This document shows, one piece after another, positions 51,548-61,226 of a stretch of 64,000 nt of DNA (positions within the stretch are counted from its first letter, which is position 1; each line of letters starts with the position of its first letter). The translations under genes and the position numbers were made by a program. The notes beneath the pieces were generated by a model. The model was not told the origin of the DNA. It searched no databases and saw nothing but the letters and a program-made list of their open reading frames with translations. The DNA is from CANMIH01 sp049116335 (GTDB lineage Bacteria; Pseudomonadota; Alphaproteobacteria; Rhodobacterales; Rhodobacteraceae): contig JAGDYZ010000037.1 of the NCBI GenBank assembly GCA_049116335.1, forward strand, positions 124,001-188,000, in the 5' to 3' direction.

Positions 51548-52618
51548 TTACTCATCATCGACAAGGTCCGGATCATCGGGGGGCATGTCAAATTCAAGCC
51601 CATGCGCGGCACGGATCTTATCTTCGATCGACAGTGAAATACGCTTATTTTCCCGTAGGAAGTTCTTGGCGTTCTCCCGTCCCTGACCAATGCGTTCATC
51701 GCCGTAGGAATACCAAGCGCCTGATTTCTCGACGACACCGGCCTTTACACCAAGGTCGAGCAGCTCGCCCATTTTCGAGATGCCTTCGCCATACATGATG
51801 TCGAATTCAACCTGTTTAAACGGGGGCGCAACTTTGTTTTTTACAACTTTCACGCGGGTCTGGTTGCCCACAACTTCGTCACGATCCTTGATCGCGCCGA
51901 TGCGGCGAATGTCCAACCGTACCGAGCTATAGAATTTCAGCGCATTGCCCCCGGTTGTCGTTTCGGGCGAGCCGAACATAACACCGATCTTCATCCGGAT
52001 CTGGTTGATGAAGATCACCATACAGTTCGAACGGCTGATCGACCCGGTCAGTTTGCGCATCGCCTGGCTCATCAGGCGGGCCTGAACACCAACGTTGCTG
52101 TCGCCCATGTCGCCCTCAAGCTCGGATTTTGGCGTCAGAGCCGCCACCGAGTCGACAACAACCATGCTCACCGCGCCCGAGCGAACCAAGGTATCAGTGA
52201 TCTCAAGCGCCTGTTCGCCGGTATCGGGCTGCGAAATCAACAACTCGTCCAGGTCAACGCCCAGTTTTTTGGCATATTGCGGGTCAAGCGCGTGTTCTGC
52301 GTCAACAAAGGCACAGACGCCGCCCTTTTTCTGTTCTTCGGCTACACAGTGCAGCGTCAGCGTCGTTTTACCTGAGCTTTCAGGGCCATAGATCTCGATG
52401 ATCCGACCCTTGGGAAGACCACCGATGCCCAGGGCAATATCAAGCCCCAAAGACCCGGTTGATGTGGCCTCAATCTCTTGAATGGCGTTCTCATCGCCAA
52501 GCTTCATGATCGAGCCCTTGCCGAACTGACGTTCGATTTGGGCCAGAGCGCTATCCAGCGCCTTTTGTTTATCTGCGGTACGCTTGTTATCCATCGCCAG
52601 AAGATCTGCCATTGCCAT
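51548..52618 (-). CDS. recA: Recombinase RecA
   Basis: RecA forms filaments on single-stranded DNA, drives strand exchange and activates LexA cleavage. The 356-residue protein has Walker A GPESSGKTT, Walker B VVVDSVAAL, loop L1/L2 regions (SELEGDMGDSNVGVQARLMS, MKIGVMFGSPETTTGGNALK) and an acidic C-terminal tail (DMPPDDPDLVDDE). The start is ATG at 52618 (MAMADLLAMDNKRT) with AGGA eight bases upstream; the upstream extension has no support. An SOS box lies 50 bp before the start. Confidence 0.98.
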   Translation of the reverse strand: MAMADLLAMDNKRTADKQKALDSALAQIERQFGKGSIMKLGDENAIQEIEATSTGSLGLDIALGIGGLPKGRIIEIYGPESSGKTTLTLHCVAEEQKKGGVCAFVDAEHALDPQYAKKLGVDLDELLISQPDTGEQALEITDTLVRSGAVSMVVVDSVAALTPKSELEGDMGDSNVGVQARLMSQAMRKLTGSISRSNCMVIFINQIRMKIGVMFGSPETTTGGNALKFYSSVRLDIRRIGAIKDRDEVVGNQTRVKVVKNKVAPPFKQVEFDIMYGEGISKMGELLDLGVKAGVVEKSGAWYSYGDERIGQGRENAKNFLRENKRISLSIEDKIRAAHGLEFDMPPDDPDLVDDE

Positions 52619-52667
52619 CGTTGAGATCCTTATTCCACACACTGCTGCGCGCAGCAATCACTGCTTT

Positions 52668-52682
52668 GTTCACCTCATGTTC
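52668..52682 (-). promoter_or_regulatory. SOS box (LexA site) of recA
   Basis: On the minus strand GAACATGAGGTGAAC fits the alphaproteobacterial LexA consensus GAAC-N7-GAAC exactly, 50 bp upstream of the recA start. Confidence 0.85.
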
Positions 52683-52785
52683 TCAAGTGTTATGAGCACA
52701 AAATGAGAACATTTCAATAATAAAATCGACCTGCGGCAAAATCTGCGGTTGTTTTGTACCTCGGTGCCGATGATAAATCGCCGCG

Positions 52786-53382
52786 ATGCTGATCTTCTGG
52801 AAACATAAGCTGGTGCTGCTTTCGGTGCCAAAAACGGGCACTTCCGCCTATCATAAGGCGTTAAAAGGCCATGCGACGATGGGCGTTACGCACCCCCCCG
52901 CGCTCAAACACATGAATGTCGCAAACTTCAACAAATTCCACCGCCCTATGATGGAACACGCCAGCAATATCGAAGATTTCGAGATTGTCGCCATGGTGCG
53001 CGACCCGATCAGCTGGCTGGGATCCTGGTACAGATATCGTCAGCGGGATTATCTAGATGGACATCAGAATTCGACCAAAGGTCTGAGCTTTGACGCCTTT
53101 TGCCGCGACTACCTGAAATCTCCCCGGCCACAACACGCCCGCGTGGGCAGTCAGGCTCAGTTTTTCCGCACGGACGCGGGTGAACCCGGTGTAACGCAAC
53201 TGTTCAAATATGAGAACCAGTGGCAAATGAACCGCTTTCTCAAGGAACGGCTCGAGACCAATTTCATGCTGGATCAGGTCAATGTGTCGCCGAAAATTGA
53301 CCTTCATCTGACCCCAGAAACAAAAAATCAGCTGCACCAACACCGCGCAGCTGATTTCGAACTTTGGGACAGCGCAATCTGA
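52786..53382 (+). CDS. Sulfotransferase-like protein
   Basis: A 198-residue protein with a PAPS-type 5' phosphosulfate loop (LLSVPKTGTSAYHKALKGH) at residues 11-28 and a 3'-phosphate motif (VAMVRDPISWLGSWYRYRQR) near residue 68, as in small bacterial sulfotransferases. Homologues are sometimes mislabelled gamma-glutamyl kinase; no kinase motifs are present. The ATG at 52786 has a weak ribosome-binding site. It is divergent from recA and ends 11 bp from convergent cckA. Substrate unknown; polysaccharide or lipid sulfation is possible. Confidence 0.82.
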   Translation: MLIFWKHKLVLLSVPKTGTSAYHKALKGHATMGVTHPPALKHMNVANFNKFHRPMMEHASNIEDFEIVAMVRDPISWLGSWYRYRQRDYLDGHQNSTKGLSFDAFCRDYLKSPRPQHARVGSQAQFFRTDAGEPGVTQLFKYENQWQMNRFLKERLETNFMLDQVNVSPKIDLHLTPETKNQLHQHRAADFELWDSAI

Positions 53383-53393
53383 TACGCTGGCCT

Positions 53394-55688
53394 TTAGTGG
53401 AATTGCTGGTGCACCGTTTCGGTCAACTCAGACAGTGAGAAGGGTTTGGGCAGGAAGACCGAGTTCGGAATTTCTTCACTGCCTTCACCAAAGGCATCTT
53501 CGGCATAACCAGATACAAAGACCACCTTGGTATCCGGGCGCGTCACCCGAGCTTTGCGCACCCATGTCGGGCCATCCATACCGGGCATCACCACATCCGT
53601 CACAAAGACATCAACAGCCAGCTCTTCATCCTCAAGAAGTTCAAGAGCATCTTCCGCCGTTTCTGCCTCGATCACCGTATAGCCACGCAGGCGCAGCGCT
53701 CGGGCCGCAAAGGCACGAACCGGGGCTTCGTCTTCCACCAGAAGAATGACACCCGACCCTTTTTGCGGCAGCTTTTTCTCTTTCACCACCTCTACCGCGG
53801 GCGCGGCTTCGACCACATGATCATGCGCCGGGAACATCAGTGTAAAGCAGGTTCCTTTGCCCACAACGCTGTCGACAAAGATATACCCGCCCGTCTGTTT
53901 GACGATCCCATACACTGTGGAAAGTCCCAGTCCAGTGCCTTCGCCAGTACGCTTGGTTGTGAAGAACGGCTCGAACACTTTTTGAAGTTTGTCGACCGGA
54001 ATACCGACCCCAAGATCCGAGACCCGCACGGACACATAGGTCCCAGCTGCAACCACGGCGCGGTCACGTTTCAAAGGTTCACGCAGAACACGCCGTTCGG
54101 TCTCGATAACAATTTCGCCACCCTCGGGCATCGCGTCACGCGCATTCACCACAAGGTTCATCATCACCTGTTCAAGCTGACGGCGGTCCCCCCGGACGGG
54201 TGGCAGAACCGGATCATGATGTAGGGTCAGGCGCACTTTTTCCCCAACCAATCGGTTCAGCAAATGCGCCAGATCGGACAGGGTGTCACGCAGGTCCATG
54301 ATTTCAGGTTGCATGGTTTGTTTGCGGGAAAAGGCCAAAAGCTGACCAACAAGCGCCGCCGCACGATTGGCGTTCTGGTTGATCTGAACCAGATCTCCAT
54401 AATCAGGATCACCCTGATCGTGACGCAGCAACAAAAGATCACAATGGCCAGAAATGGCTGTCAGCAGGTTGTTAAAGTCATGGGCAACGCCGCCCGCAAG
54501 CTGGCCGATGGCCTGCATCTTTTGGCTTTGCACAAACTGCGCCTCAAGCGTCTTCAACTCGGTGGCATCATTGAGAACCGCAATAAGCGAGGCAACACCA
54601 TCTTCCAGAACGCGGTTCAACGTCACCTGGACGAAAACTTCCTGATCCGCACGGGTCAGACGCAGAAACTCTGAACGGTGCAATCCGCGCCCTTCAGCGG
54701 CCTCTTTCAGCCAGTCGGTCAATGCGCGACCCAGGCCTTCCATATATTCGGTCAAATTGCCGGTTTTCTTGTCGGGAAGATCGAGCATACGGCGCGCTTC
54801 GGGGTTGGCGCGCAGAATAGTGCCGTTGGGACAAACCTTGATTAATGGCACCGGCAAACGGTCAAATCCGCCCACCTGATTGTTGCTGTCTTCTTCTTCA
54901 CGAATGGGCGACATGGTCAGTTCCAACCGACCGGCGCCTGTCTCGGAACACTGCACAAGAACACGACGAGGGCCATCCGCGCTGTTGAGAACATGGACAC
55001 CTCCCGGACGCAGCGGCAGGTCTTCAATCACCTCTTCAAGCAATTTTGCCCGCTGCCCCATCAGACTGCGCGCGGCTTTGTTCATAAACAAAATGGTGCC
55101 GTTGCGCCCCAGAGACATAAGCGGAATTTCAACCTGAGGCCCCTGCCCGGGACGATTGGCATCCGGCGTCAGACGCCACAGTTGAAGATCACCTTGGAAC
55201 ATCTGAACAGACACCCCAAACCCTTCGGTGTGGGACGTGACATTTTCTGAGGCATGCCCTGTGCTTCCTGCCTTATGAGCCAGACGGTACAAGATACCTT
55301 CGGAACTTGCGAAAACATCGCGCAGAACCTCAGGCAGATCCCGATCCAGATCGGCACCAAACCGCTCACGCGCAGCGGCGTTTGAGCCACGAAGCTGACC
55401 GTCACCTGATGTCAGGAAACAAAAGTCGGCGTCATGTTCGACAAAGTCTTGCAGCAATCCAGCCGTGCGCGAGCCTCGTGCACGTGACATCAACGCGACC
55501 CCGGCCCAGAGTATGGCCAGCGTAGCAAAGACAATCCCAGCTGCAAGAAGTGCGGCCTGAACGGTGGGAATGTCGGTTAGAAAGAACCCGGCAATGCTCG
55601 CAAAGGCGAGCGCCATCAACAGGATAGGACCCCGAGAGGACAGCGTTGTCCCCAGAAGGCCTTGGGTGTTCTTTGGCAGTGCGGTCAC
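53394..55688 (-). CDS. cckA: Hybrid histidine kinase CckA
   Basis: CckA is the membrane hybrid kinase that feeds phosphate through ChpT to CtrA. The 764-residue protein has two N-terminal membrane spans (GPILLMALAFASIAGFFLTD; AALLAAGIVFATLAILWAG), tandem PAS-like regions, a HisKA domain with H403 in AGGVAHDFNNLLTAISGH, a HATPase domain (NLVVNARDAMPEGG, GEGTGLGLSTVYGIV) and a C-terminal receiver with D698 (FVTDVVMPGMDGP) and KPF. The start is GTG at 55688 with GAGG six bases upstream, four codons inside the longest frame. Its partner chpT is at 13868. Confidence 0.96.
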   Translation of the reverse strand: MTALPKNTQGLLGTTLSSRGPILLMALAFASIAGFFLTDIPTVQAALLAAGIVFATLAILWAGVALMSRARGSRTAGLLQDFVEHDADFCFLTSGDGQLRGSNAAARERFGADLDRDLPEVLRDVFASSEGILYRLAHKAGSTGHASENVTSHTEGFGVSVQMFQGDLQLWRLTPDANRPGQGPQVEIPLMSLGRNGTILFMNKAARSLMGQRAKLLEEVIEDLPLRPGGVHVLNSADGPRRVLVQCSETGAGRLELTMSPIREEEDSNNQVGGFDRLPVPLIKVCPNGTILRANPEARRMLDLPDKKTGNLTEYMEGLGRALTDWLKEAAEGRGLHRSEFLRLTRADQEVFVQVTLNRVLEDGVASLIAVLNDATELKTLEAQFVQSQKMQAIGQLAGGVAHDFNNLLTAISGHCDLLLLRHDQGDPDYGDLVQINQNANRAAALVGQLLAFSRKQTMQPEIMDLRDTLSDLAHLLNRLVGEKVRLTLHHDPVLPPVRGDRRQLEQVMMNLVVNARDAMPEGGEIVIETERRVLREPLKRDRAVVAAGTYVSVRVSDLGVGIPVDKLQKVFEPFFTTKRTGEGTGLGLSTVYGIVKQTGGYIFVDSVVGKGTCFTLMFPAHDHVVEAAPAVEVVKEKKLPQKGSGVILLVEDEAPVRAFAARALRLRGYTVIEAETAEDALELLEDEELAVDVFVTDVVMPGMDGPTWVRKARVTRPDTKVVFVSGYAEDAFGEGSEEIPNSVFLPKPFSLSELTETVHQQFH

Positions 55689-55791
55689 TGTTTGCCTCAA
55701 TCTTACGTTTCAGCCGCCAACCATCTTGGGTCGGTTGAGCCCTATATTTCAGTCTTGTATGATCCCGATGCGCACTGGCCCAGCGGGTGGA

Positions 55792-56946
55792 TCATACCCG
55801 TTTTAACACAGACACAAAGAAACCATCACCACCATCAACGGGTAAGAACTGTCTGGACAGCGCGCAATTCCACTCAGGGTTGTTTTTGAGAAAGCGCGCG
55901 ACCTGCTGTGAATTCTCTTCGGCCAAAACCGAGCAGGTCGCATAGGCCAGTGCCCCATTCCTTCTGACGTGGTGTTTACAATTTTCTAATATTTCGCTCT
56001 GAATGGTTAAGATCTTATTTAGATCTTGTTCATCAAATCGCCATTTTCCATCCGGCGCCCGTCGCCACGACCCACTTCCCGAACAGGGGACGTCACATAA
56101 AATCAGATCGTAGTCCCCTTTGATCTCGGTCACGCGATCAACAGAGACCCCGGCACGGTTGGCCCGTTCCGGCAGATCGGACATCCGCTGATAGTTGGCA
56201 TCATGGGCGTCAAACTGCGCAGTTTTCACACGCCCCGCCATAGCCAGCGTTTTCCCGCCACCACCCGCGCAGTAATCAAGAACCCTCATGCCGTCGCTCA
56301 GCGGCAGTGCATCCACCACGGCCTGACTGGCAACGTCTTGCAATTCCACCATCCCGGTCAAAAAAGCCTCACTGCGCGCAACTTTGCGCGGTCCTTCGGT
56401 GACGCGCAGCGCGGTTGCGGAAAGGTCATGTGGTTCGGTGAGAATCCCGTCACTTGCGAGCTTTTCCTGCGCGTCCACCAGGGAGGCCTTTCTCAGATTG
56501 ACCCGCAAAAACACATCGGCGCGCGATTGCAACGCGGCTGCTACCTCAGCCGTTTGATCCTGCAGACTGTCTCGAAATCGATCGGCAATCCAATCGGGCA
56601 AATCCAACGCATCGTTGCCCTCGGGCAGCGCACCGGAGGCCGATTCATCCTCGGTCAAAGGTTTGGGTGCATGCCCCTGCCCGCTAAAGATCTCAGAGAG
56701 CTCGGCCCCTTGTGCACGCAACAACCCCAAGACCCGCGCACGTCCGCTGTCTCCGCCCCCGCGAATGGCAGTGCTGCGCCACTGCCGTACCACGTCAAAC
56801 ACGTGATCCCGAACCGCAGCACGATCTTTGGATCCGGCAAACCGTGAAGACCGCGCCCAGTTGACCAACGCCTTTTCAGAGGGAACGCCATCACGAATAC
56901 GATCGAGCACTTCGATGGCGGCTTGATATCGGGCGGCTGGTGTCAT
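55792..56946 (-). CDS. RsmB-family rRNA (cytosine-5) methyltransferase
   Basis: A 384-residue m5C methyltransferase. N-terminal NusB-like RNA-binding region (EKALVNWARSSRFAGSKDRA), SAM motif I LDYCAGGGGKTLAMAG, motif IV DVPCSGSGSWRRAPDGKW and catalytic motif VI AYATCSVLAEENSQQV. Both cysteines of the RsmB/Nop2 mechanism are present. It is shorter than E. coli RsmB (429), so the exact target (C967 of 16S or another site) is inferred. It is followed on the plus strand side by guaB, co-directional upstream. Confidence 0.92.
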   Translation of the reverse strand: MTPAARYQAAIEVLDRIRDGVPSEKALVNWARSSRFAGSKDRAAVRDHVFDVVRQWRSTAIRGGGDSGRARVLGLLRAQGAELSEIFSGQGHAPKPLTEDESASGALPEGNDALDLPDWIADRFRDSLQDQTAEVAAALQSRADVFLRVNLRKASLVDAQEKLASDGILTEPHDLSATALRVTEGPRKVARSEAFLTGMVELQDVASQAVVDALPLSDGMRVLDYCAGGGGKTLAMAGRVKTAQFDAHDANYQRMSDLPERANRAGVSVDRVTEIKGDYDLILCDVPCSGSGSWRRAPDGKWRFDEQDLNKILTIQSEILENCKHHVRRNGALAYATCSVLAEENSQQVARFLKNNPEWNCALSRQFLPVDGGDGFFVSVLKRV

Positions 56947-57062
56947 GTTGCGATCCTGCTTGGGCTGTGTTGCGCACTCCCTACCCTAGCACAGGCCGAG
57001 AAGCGAGACGCGCAGCGACACAATCACAGCACGAGCGGTCTTCCTCACGACACAGCATGCCC

Positions 57063-57101
57063 CAAAACGAAAAACACCAGAGCAGTTTCCCACTCTGGTG
57101 T
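57063..57101 (-). terminator. Terminator after guaB
   Basis: On the minus strand ACACCAGAG pairs with CTCTGGTGT around a ten-base loop, followed by TTTTCGTTTTG, 23 bp past the guaB stop. Confidence 0.85.
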
Positions 57102-57123
57102 CAGAATTCACATTTCGCTTAGA

Positions 57124-58572
57124 TCAACCGATACGATAGTTCGGCGCTTCGCGGGTGATCTGTACATCGTGCACGTGGCTTTCCTTCAGGCCAGCACCGG
57201 TGATTTTCACAAAGTTACAGTTCTTGCGCATCTCTGCCACGGTGGCACAGCCGGTATAGCCCATGGCCGCCCGCAACCCGCCGACCAACTGGTGAACAAC
57301 GGTGCCTGCTGGGCCCTTGTAGGGCACCTGACCTTCGATGCCTTCCGGCACCAGTTTGTCGCTGGCCGCGTCTTTCTGGAAATAGCGGTCCGCCGATCCG
57401 CGTGCCATGGCGCCAAGGCTACCCATACCGCGATATGCTTTGAACGAGCGGCCCTGATACAGGATGACTTCACCTGGGCTTTCGTCGGTGCCTGCGATCA
57501 TGCTGCCGACCATGGCACAGGAAGCACCCGCGGCAATGGCTTTGGCAAAATCGCCCGAGAACTTGATGCCACCATCCGCAATCACAGGCACATCGCCTGC
57601 GGCCTCGGAACAGTCCATAATGGCAGTCAGCTGGGGCACACCCACGCCGGCCACCATACGTGTGGTACAGATCGAGCCCGGCCCGATGCCAACCTTAATC
57701 GCGTCAGCACCCGCATCAATCAGAGCGCGGGTTGCATCGCCTGTTGCTACGTTCCCGGCAATCACCTGAATATCGCTGTATTGGTCCTTGATGCGCTTTA
57801 CCGCCTCAATCACCCCCTCGTGGTGACCATGCGCCGTATCGACAACAACAATATCGACACCGGCGTCGATCAAGAGCTCGGACCGGGCAAAGCCGCTGTC
57901 ACCCACGGACGACGCCGCAGCCACACGCAGGCGACCCAACTCGTCTTTACAGGCGGTCGGATTCAACACGGCCTGCGCGGTGTCTTTCAAAGTCAAAAGA
58001 CCGGTCAGCTTGCCATGGCCATCATGAACCAAAAGCTTTTCAATCCGGCGCGCTTTCATCAGGCTTTTCGCCTCTTCAAGCTCGGCAGGCTCTTGCAGCA
58101 TGGCCAGGTTTTCCGAGGTCATCATGACATGGACCGGCGTGTCATCGCTTTGAGCAAAGCGCATATCCCGGTTGGTGAGAATTCCGACTACACGCCCTTC
58201 GTCATCTACAACAGGAAAACCAGTGAAGTTATAGCGCTCGACCAAAGCCTTGGCATCGGCGAGGGTCTGGTTGGTGGTCAGCGTTACAGGATTGTAAACG
58301 ATCCCGGATTCAAATCGCTTGACCCGACGCACTTCGCGCGCCTGCACCTCGGCGGTCAGGTTTTTGTGGATCACACCGATCCCACCGGCCTGTGCCATGG
58401 TGATGGCCATGCGCGATTCCGTCACTGTGTCCATCGCAGAGGACAAAAGCGGAATATTCATGGCAATGGATTTGGTCACCTGCGTCGTCGTCTCAGCGGT
58501 GTTTGGCAACACGCTTGAGGCGGCAGGAACAAGCAGAACATCGTCGAAGGTCAGGGCCTCGCGAATCTTCAT
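57124..58572 (-). CDS. guaB: Inosine-5'-monophosphate dehydrogenase
   Basis: GuaB oxidises IMP to XMP with NAD+, the committed step to guanine nucleotides. The 482-residue protein has the TIM barrel with catalytic cysteine in GPGSICTTRMVAGVG, the flap YRGMGSLGAMARGSADRYFQ and two CBS domains inserted after residue about 95 (TNRDMRFAQ, LLTLKDTAQAVL). AAGGAG precedes the ATG at 58572; the in-frame extension upstream is not used. Confidence 0.98.
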   Translation of the reverse strand: MKIREALTFDDVLLVPAASSVLPNTAETTTQVTKSIAMNIPLLSSAMDTVTESRMAITMAQAGGIGVIHKNLTAEVQAREVRRVKRFESGIVYNPVTLTTNQTLADAKALVERYNFTGFPVVDDEGRVVGILTNRDMRFAQSDDTPVHVMMTSENLAMLQEPAELEEAKSLMKARRIEKLLVHDGHGKLTGLLTLKDTAQAVLNPTACKDELGRLRVAAASSVGDSGFARSELLIDAGVDIVVVDTAHGHHEGVIEAVKRIKDQYSDIQVIAGNVATGDATRALIDAGADAIKVGIGPGSICTTRMVAGVGVPQLTAIMDCSEAAGDVPVIADGGIKFSGDFAKAIAAGASCAMVGSMIAGTDESPGEVILYQGRSFKAYRGMGSLGAMARGSADRYFQKDAASDKLVPEGIEGQVPYKGPAGTVVHQLVGGLRAAMGYTGCATVAEMRKNCNFVKITGAGLKESHVHDVQITREAPNYRIG

Positions 58573-58820
58573 GGCGGCTACTCCTTGGGAAGATATCGGT
58601 TGGCACGTCCCTATTGCATGAATGTTTGAGAAGGGAAAGGCCAATATCCGCCCCGCTGTGAACTCGTTTCAAAATGGCTCAATTTCAAGGCGTTCACAAA
58701 AATGTACCTACGATATGCATTTTTGATTCTCGGCAGGGTCGCCGCCCATTGGTAATTTCAATTTCAGTACCGAAGACAAGTTTGGGCCCGCTCTGCATAA
58801 GCAGGCCTTGGGAGACAGGA

Positions 58821-59048
58821 ATGCGCAGACCAGACGCACAGCCATGTGCCAAAACCATCCGACTTCAAAAAGCCGCCCACGAGCTTAGCAAAATCTCTCA
58901 AGCCGTTGAAGTTGTTGCCTATAATATGGCCGGCGAAATCCACTCAAGTCGCGTTGCGCACCTCTTGCTTATCTCTCAGGACATCCATTCAACTGCCGCG
59001 CGCTTACGTGAGGCACAAGCCAGAAAGGACATAGGAACCATAGCCTAG
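58821..59048 (+). CDS. Small hypothetical protein
   Basis: A 75-residue basic, helical protein, MRRPDAQPCAKTIRLQKAAH onward, with repeated helix-like stretches (LSKISQAVEVVAYNMAGEIH, LLLISQDIHSTAARLREAQA). The ATG at 58821 follows GGGAGACAGGA, a good ribosome-binding site; the frame upstream to 58674 is unlikely to be coding. No family is recognised. The next plus-strand gene, an HTH regulator, starts 62 bp on. Confidence 0.55.
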   Translation: MRRPDAQPCAKTIRLQKAAHELSKISQAVEVVAYNMAGEIHSSRVAHLLLISQDIHSTAARLREAQARKDIGTIA

Positions 59049-59110
59049 CTCACAGCCCGTCAGGTTGACGCAGGTTTGCAAACCGTAATCTAGCGTCAGC
59101 TAATCGAACC

Positions 59111-59968
59111 GTGTACCCTGAGACCATTGGTCTTGGTAAGGTGAGCTTTGGTGTGAATCCAAACCTAGTGTTTGCCCATAACCTGCGAAAACTGTGCGAC
59201 CAACAGCCGTCGATCGCACATGTCGCCCGCGCGCTTGATCTGAGCAAAGTTCAGATGAGCCGCTTTCTGGCTGGCACATCACACCCCAAACCGGCGCTGT
59301 TGCAACGGATCTGCGACTATTTTGGCGTCGATGGGCGGGTGGTTTTGATCCCAATTACTGAAGAATATTATTCTCCCAATGGCCATACTCCCTCTAACGA
59401 CCGATTTGGTGGCCAATCCACCCCCGCTCAGGAAGACGCCATGAGCTTTCTGTTCGGCCATGGCCCGATTGATTCCGATCCGGATTTTCTGCCCAACGGT
59501 CTTTATCTGTTTTGGCGCGCCTCTTTTGCAGACCGCAGCAAATTTATCTGCATGCCAGTGCGGGTCTTCATGCATGGGCAATCCAAAGTGTGCAGAGGAT
59601 ATGATCTCAAGGTCCTGCTGGATCGCGGTTATCTGCCCCCGACACACAAACGCGAGTTCAGAGGCGCGGTTCTGGGTCAGCCGCAGGGCGTGGTAATCTT
59701 CTTTGTGCATCAAGGTGAGAACCGAATGCACAGCGTGTTCTACCTCGACCGGGCAGATCCCTCTTTGGGGCCAGACAATTTCACCGGGTTTTCGATGGCC
59801 TGCCGTGGACCATCTCCGTCGCTGCGCCGCATGTCGCGCGTTTTGTTTCAACGGCTTGAAGGACCGGAGGCAAATCCCGTCTCCGTGGCGCGGCGAGTTG
59901 GTTTGTTCTCTGCTGACGAGATCCCACTGCATATTTTCCGCGAAATTTCTCGTCCGGTTGAAGACTGA
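59111..59968 (+). CDS. HTH (XRE-type) regulator with a C-terminal domain of unknown function
   Basis: An up to 285-residue protein. Residues 20-75 form an XRE-like HTH (VFAHNLRKLCDQQPSIAHVA, LDLSKVQMSRFLAGTSHPKP, RICDYFGVD). The rest (from about 100) is a beta-rich domain, DFLPNGLYLFWRASFADRSK, KVCRGYDLKVLL, GVVIFFVHQGENRMHSVFYL, which I do not recognise. GTG at 59111 has no ribosome-binding site; GTG at 59153 with AAGGTGA upstream may be the true start. Confidence 0.8.
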   Translation: MYPETIGLGKVSFGVNPNLVFAHNLRKLCDQQPSIAHVARALDLSKVQMSRFLAGTSHPKPALLQRICDYFGVDGRVVLIPITEEYYSPNGHTPSNDRFGGQSTPAQEDAMSFLFGHGPIDSDPDFLPNGLYLFWRASFADRSKFICMPVRVFMHGQSKVCRGYDLKVLLDRGYLPPTHKREFRGAVLGQPQGVVIFFVHQGENRMHSVFYLDRADPSLGPDNFTGFSMACRGPSPSLRRMSRVLFQRLEGPEANPVSVARRVGLFSADEIPLHIFREISRPVED

Positions 59969-60068
59969 TCCCCTACCCTTCTAGCGGAATATTGCCGGGT
60001 CCATTTGACCTACGTCATACCTATGTCATTCCAATGCGGTCATAGGCAGGAAAAACATTGAGGTTCCC

Positions 60069-61226
60069 ATGACCGCGCCGCTAACCGGATACACCATTCT
60101 CGATCTCACCCATGTTCTTGCCGGGCCCTTCTGCACCATGACGCTCGCGGATCTTGGTGCAACGGTCATCAAAGTTGAGCCTCCAGAAACCGGTGACGAC
60201 ACCCGAAGCTTCCCCCCCTTTAAAGACAACAAATCCGCCTATTTCGCCACCATCAATCACGGCAAGAAATCGATCGCACTCAACCTGAAGAAAGACGAAG
60301 ACCGCTTTGTTTTTGAACAACTTTTAGAAAAATCCGACGCGATTGTTGAAAACTACCGCCCTGGCGTGATGGAGCGTCTGGGCTATGGATGGGACGAGCT
60401 GCATATGCGCTTTCCCCGACTTGTCTATGGCGCAGTCTCGGGATTTGGCCACAGCGGGCCGGATTCTCAGCGTCCGGCCTACGACATGGTTGTGCAGGCC
60501 CGTGGCGGCGTGATGTCGATCACCGGCGAGAAAGATCGCGACCCCGTGCGCGTCGGCGCATCGATTGGCGATATCATCGCGGGGATGTTTCTTTGCCAGG
60601 GGCTGCTGGCCGCGCTGATGGACCGTGACCGCAGCGGCTTCGGGCGCAAGGTGGATGTGGCCATGCTGGATTCGCAACTGGCCATTTTGGAACACGCGGT
60701 GGCGATCACCTCGGTCACTGGCACGGCCCCCGGCCCCTCTGGAGCCCGCCATCCGTCGATCACCCCCTTTGAAACCTTTCACGCCTCAGACGGGTTGTTT
60801 GTCATCGCGGCGGGCAACGACAAACTGTTTGAAAAACTCTGCATCGCCCTAAATCTGCCGCTGGCAGATGACGCACGTTTTGCCACGAACCCCGCAAGAT
60901 GTGAAAACGCACGCCTTCTCAAGCGGTTGATTGAAGCAGTTACACTAGGTAACACCCGCAACTTTTGGATCGACAAACTCACCGCAGCGGGCATTCCAAC
61001 CGGCCCGATCCAAAACGTGGCCCAGGCGATGGAAGATCCACAGATCCTTGCGCGCAACATGGTGGTTGATGTTTTGGATAAAAGCGGCCGCGCCGCCTAC
61101 AAAGCCGCAGGCAACCCGATCAAGATGACCGGCGCTCCGGACCCGACAACCCGCCCACCAGCCCCGGACCTTGATGGCAATCGCGGTGAAATTCTGCGAT
61201 GGTTGGATGAGATTTCAAAACAGTGA
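60069..61226 (+). CDS. Class III (CaiB/BaiF) CoA-transferase
   Basis: A 385-residue family III CoA-transferase that swaps CoA between carboxylic acids. The catalytic aspartate is D139 in RPAYDMVVQARGG; the N-terminal LDLTHVLAGPFCTMTLADLG, VIKVEPPETGDDTRSF and VENYRPGVMERLGYG are family signatures, as is GRKVDVAMLDSQLAILE. Members act on oxalate, carnitine, bile acids or succinyl/mesaconyl-type acids; the substrate cannot be told. Coupled by a four-base overlap (GTGA) to the DUF805 gene. Confidence 0.94.
   Translation: MTAPLTGYTILDLTHVLAGPFCTMTLADLGATVIKVEPPETGDDTRSFPPFKDNKSAYFATINHGKKSIALNLKKDEDRFVFEQLLEKSDAIVENYRPGVMERLGYGWDELHMRFPRLVYGAVSGFGHSGPDSQRPAYDMVVQARGGVMSITGEKDRDPVRVGASIGDIIAGMFLCQGLLAALMDRDRSGFGRKVDVAMLDSQLAILEHAVAITSVTGTAPGPSGARHPSITPFETFHASDGLFVIAAGNDKLFEKLCIALNLPLADDARFATNPARCENARLLKRLIEAVTLGNTRNFWIDKLTAAGIPTGPIQNVAQAMEDPQILARNMVVDVLDKSGRAAYKAAGNPIKMTGAPDPTTRPPAPDLDGNRGEILRWLDEISKQ

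Noticed and set aside
52786..53382. Gamma-glutamyl kinase (a common database label for this family)
   Set aside because: No amino-acid-kinase motifs; PAPS-binding-like loops point to a sulfotransferase fold.
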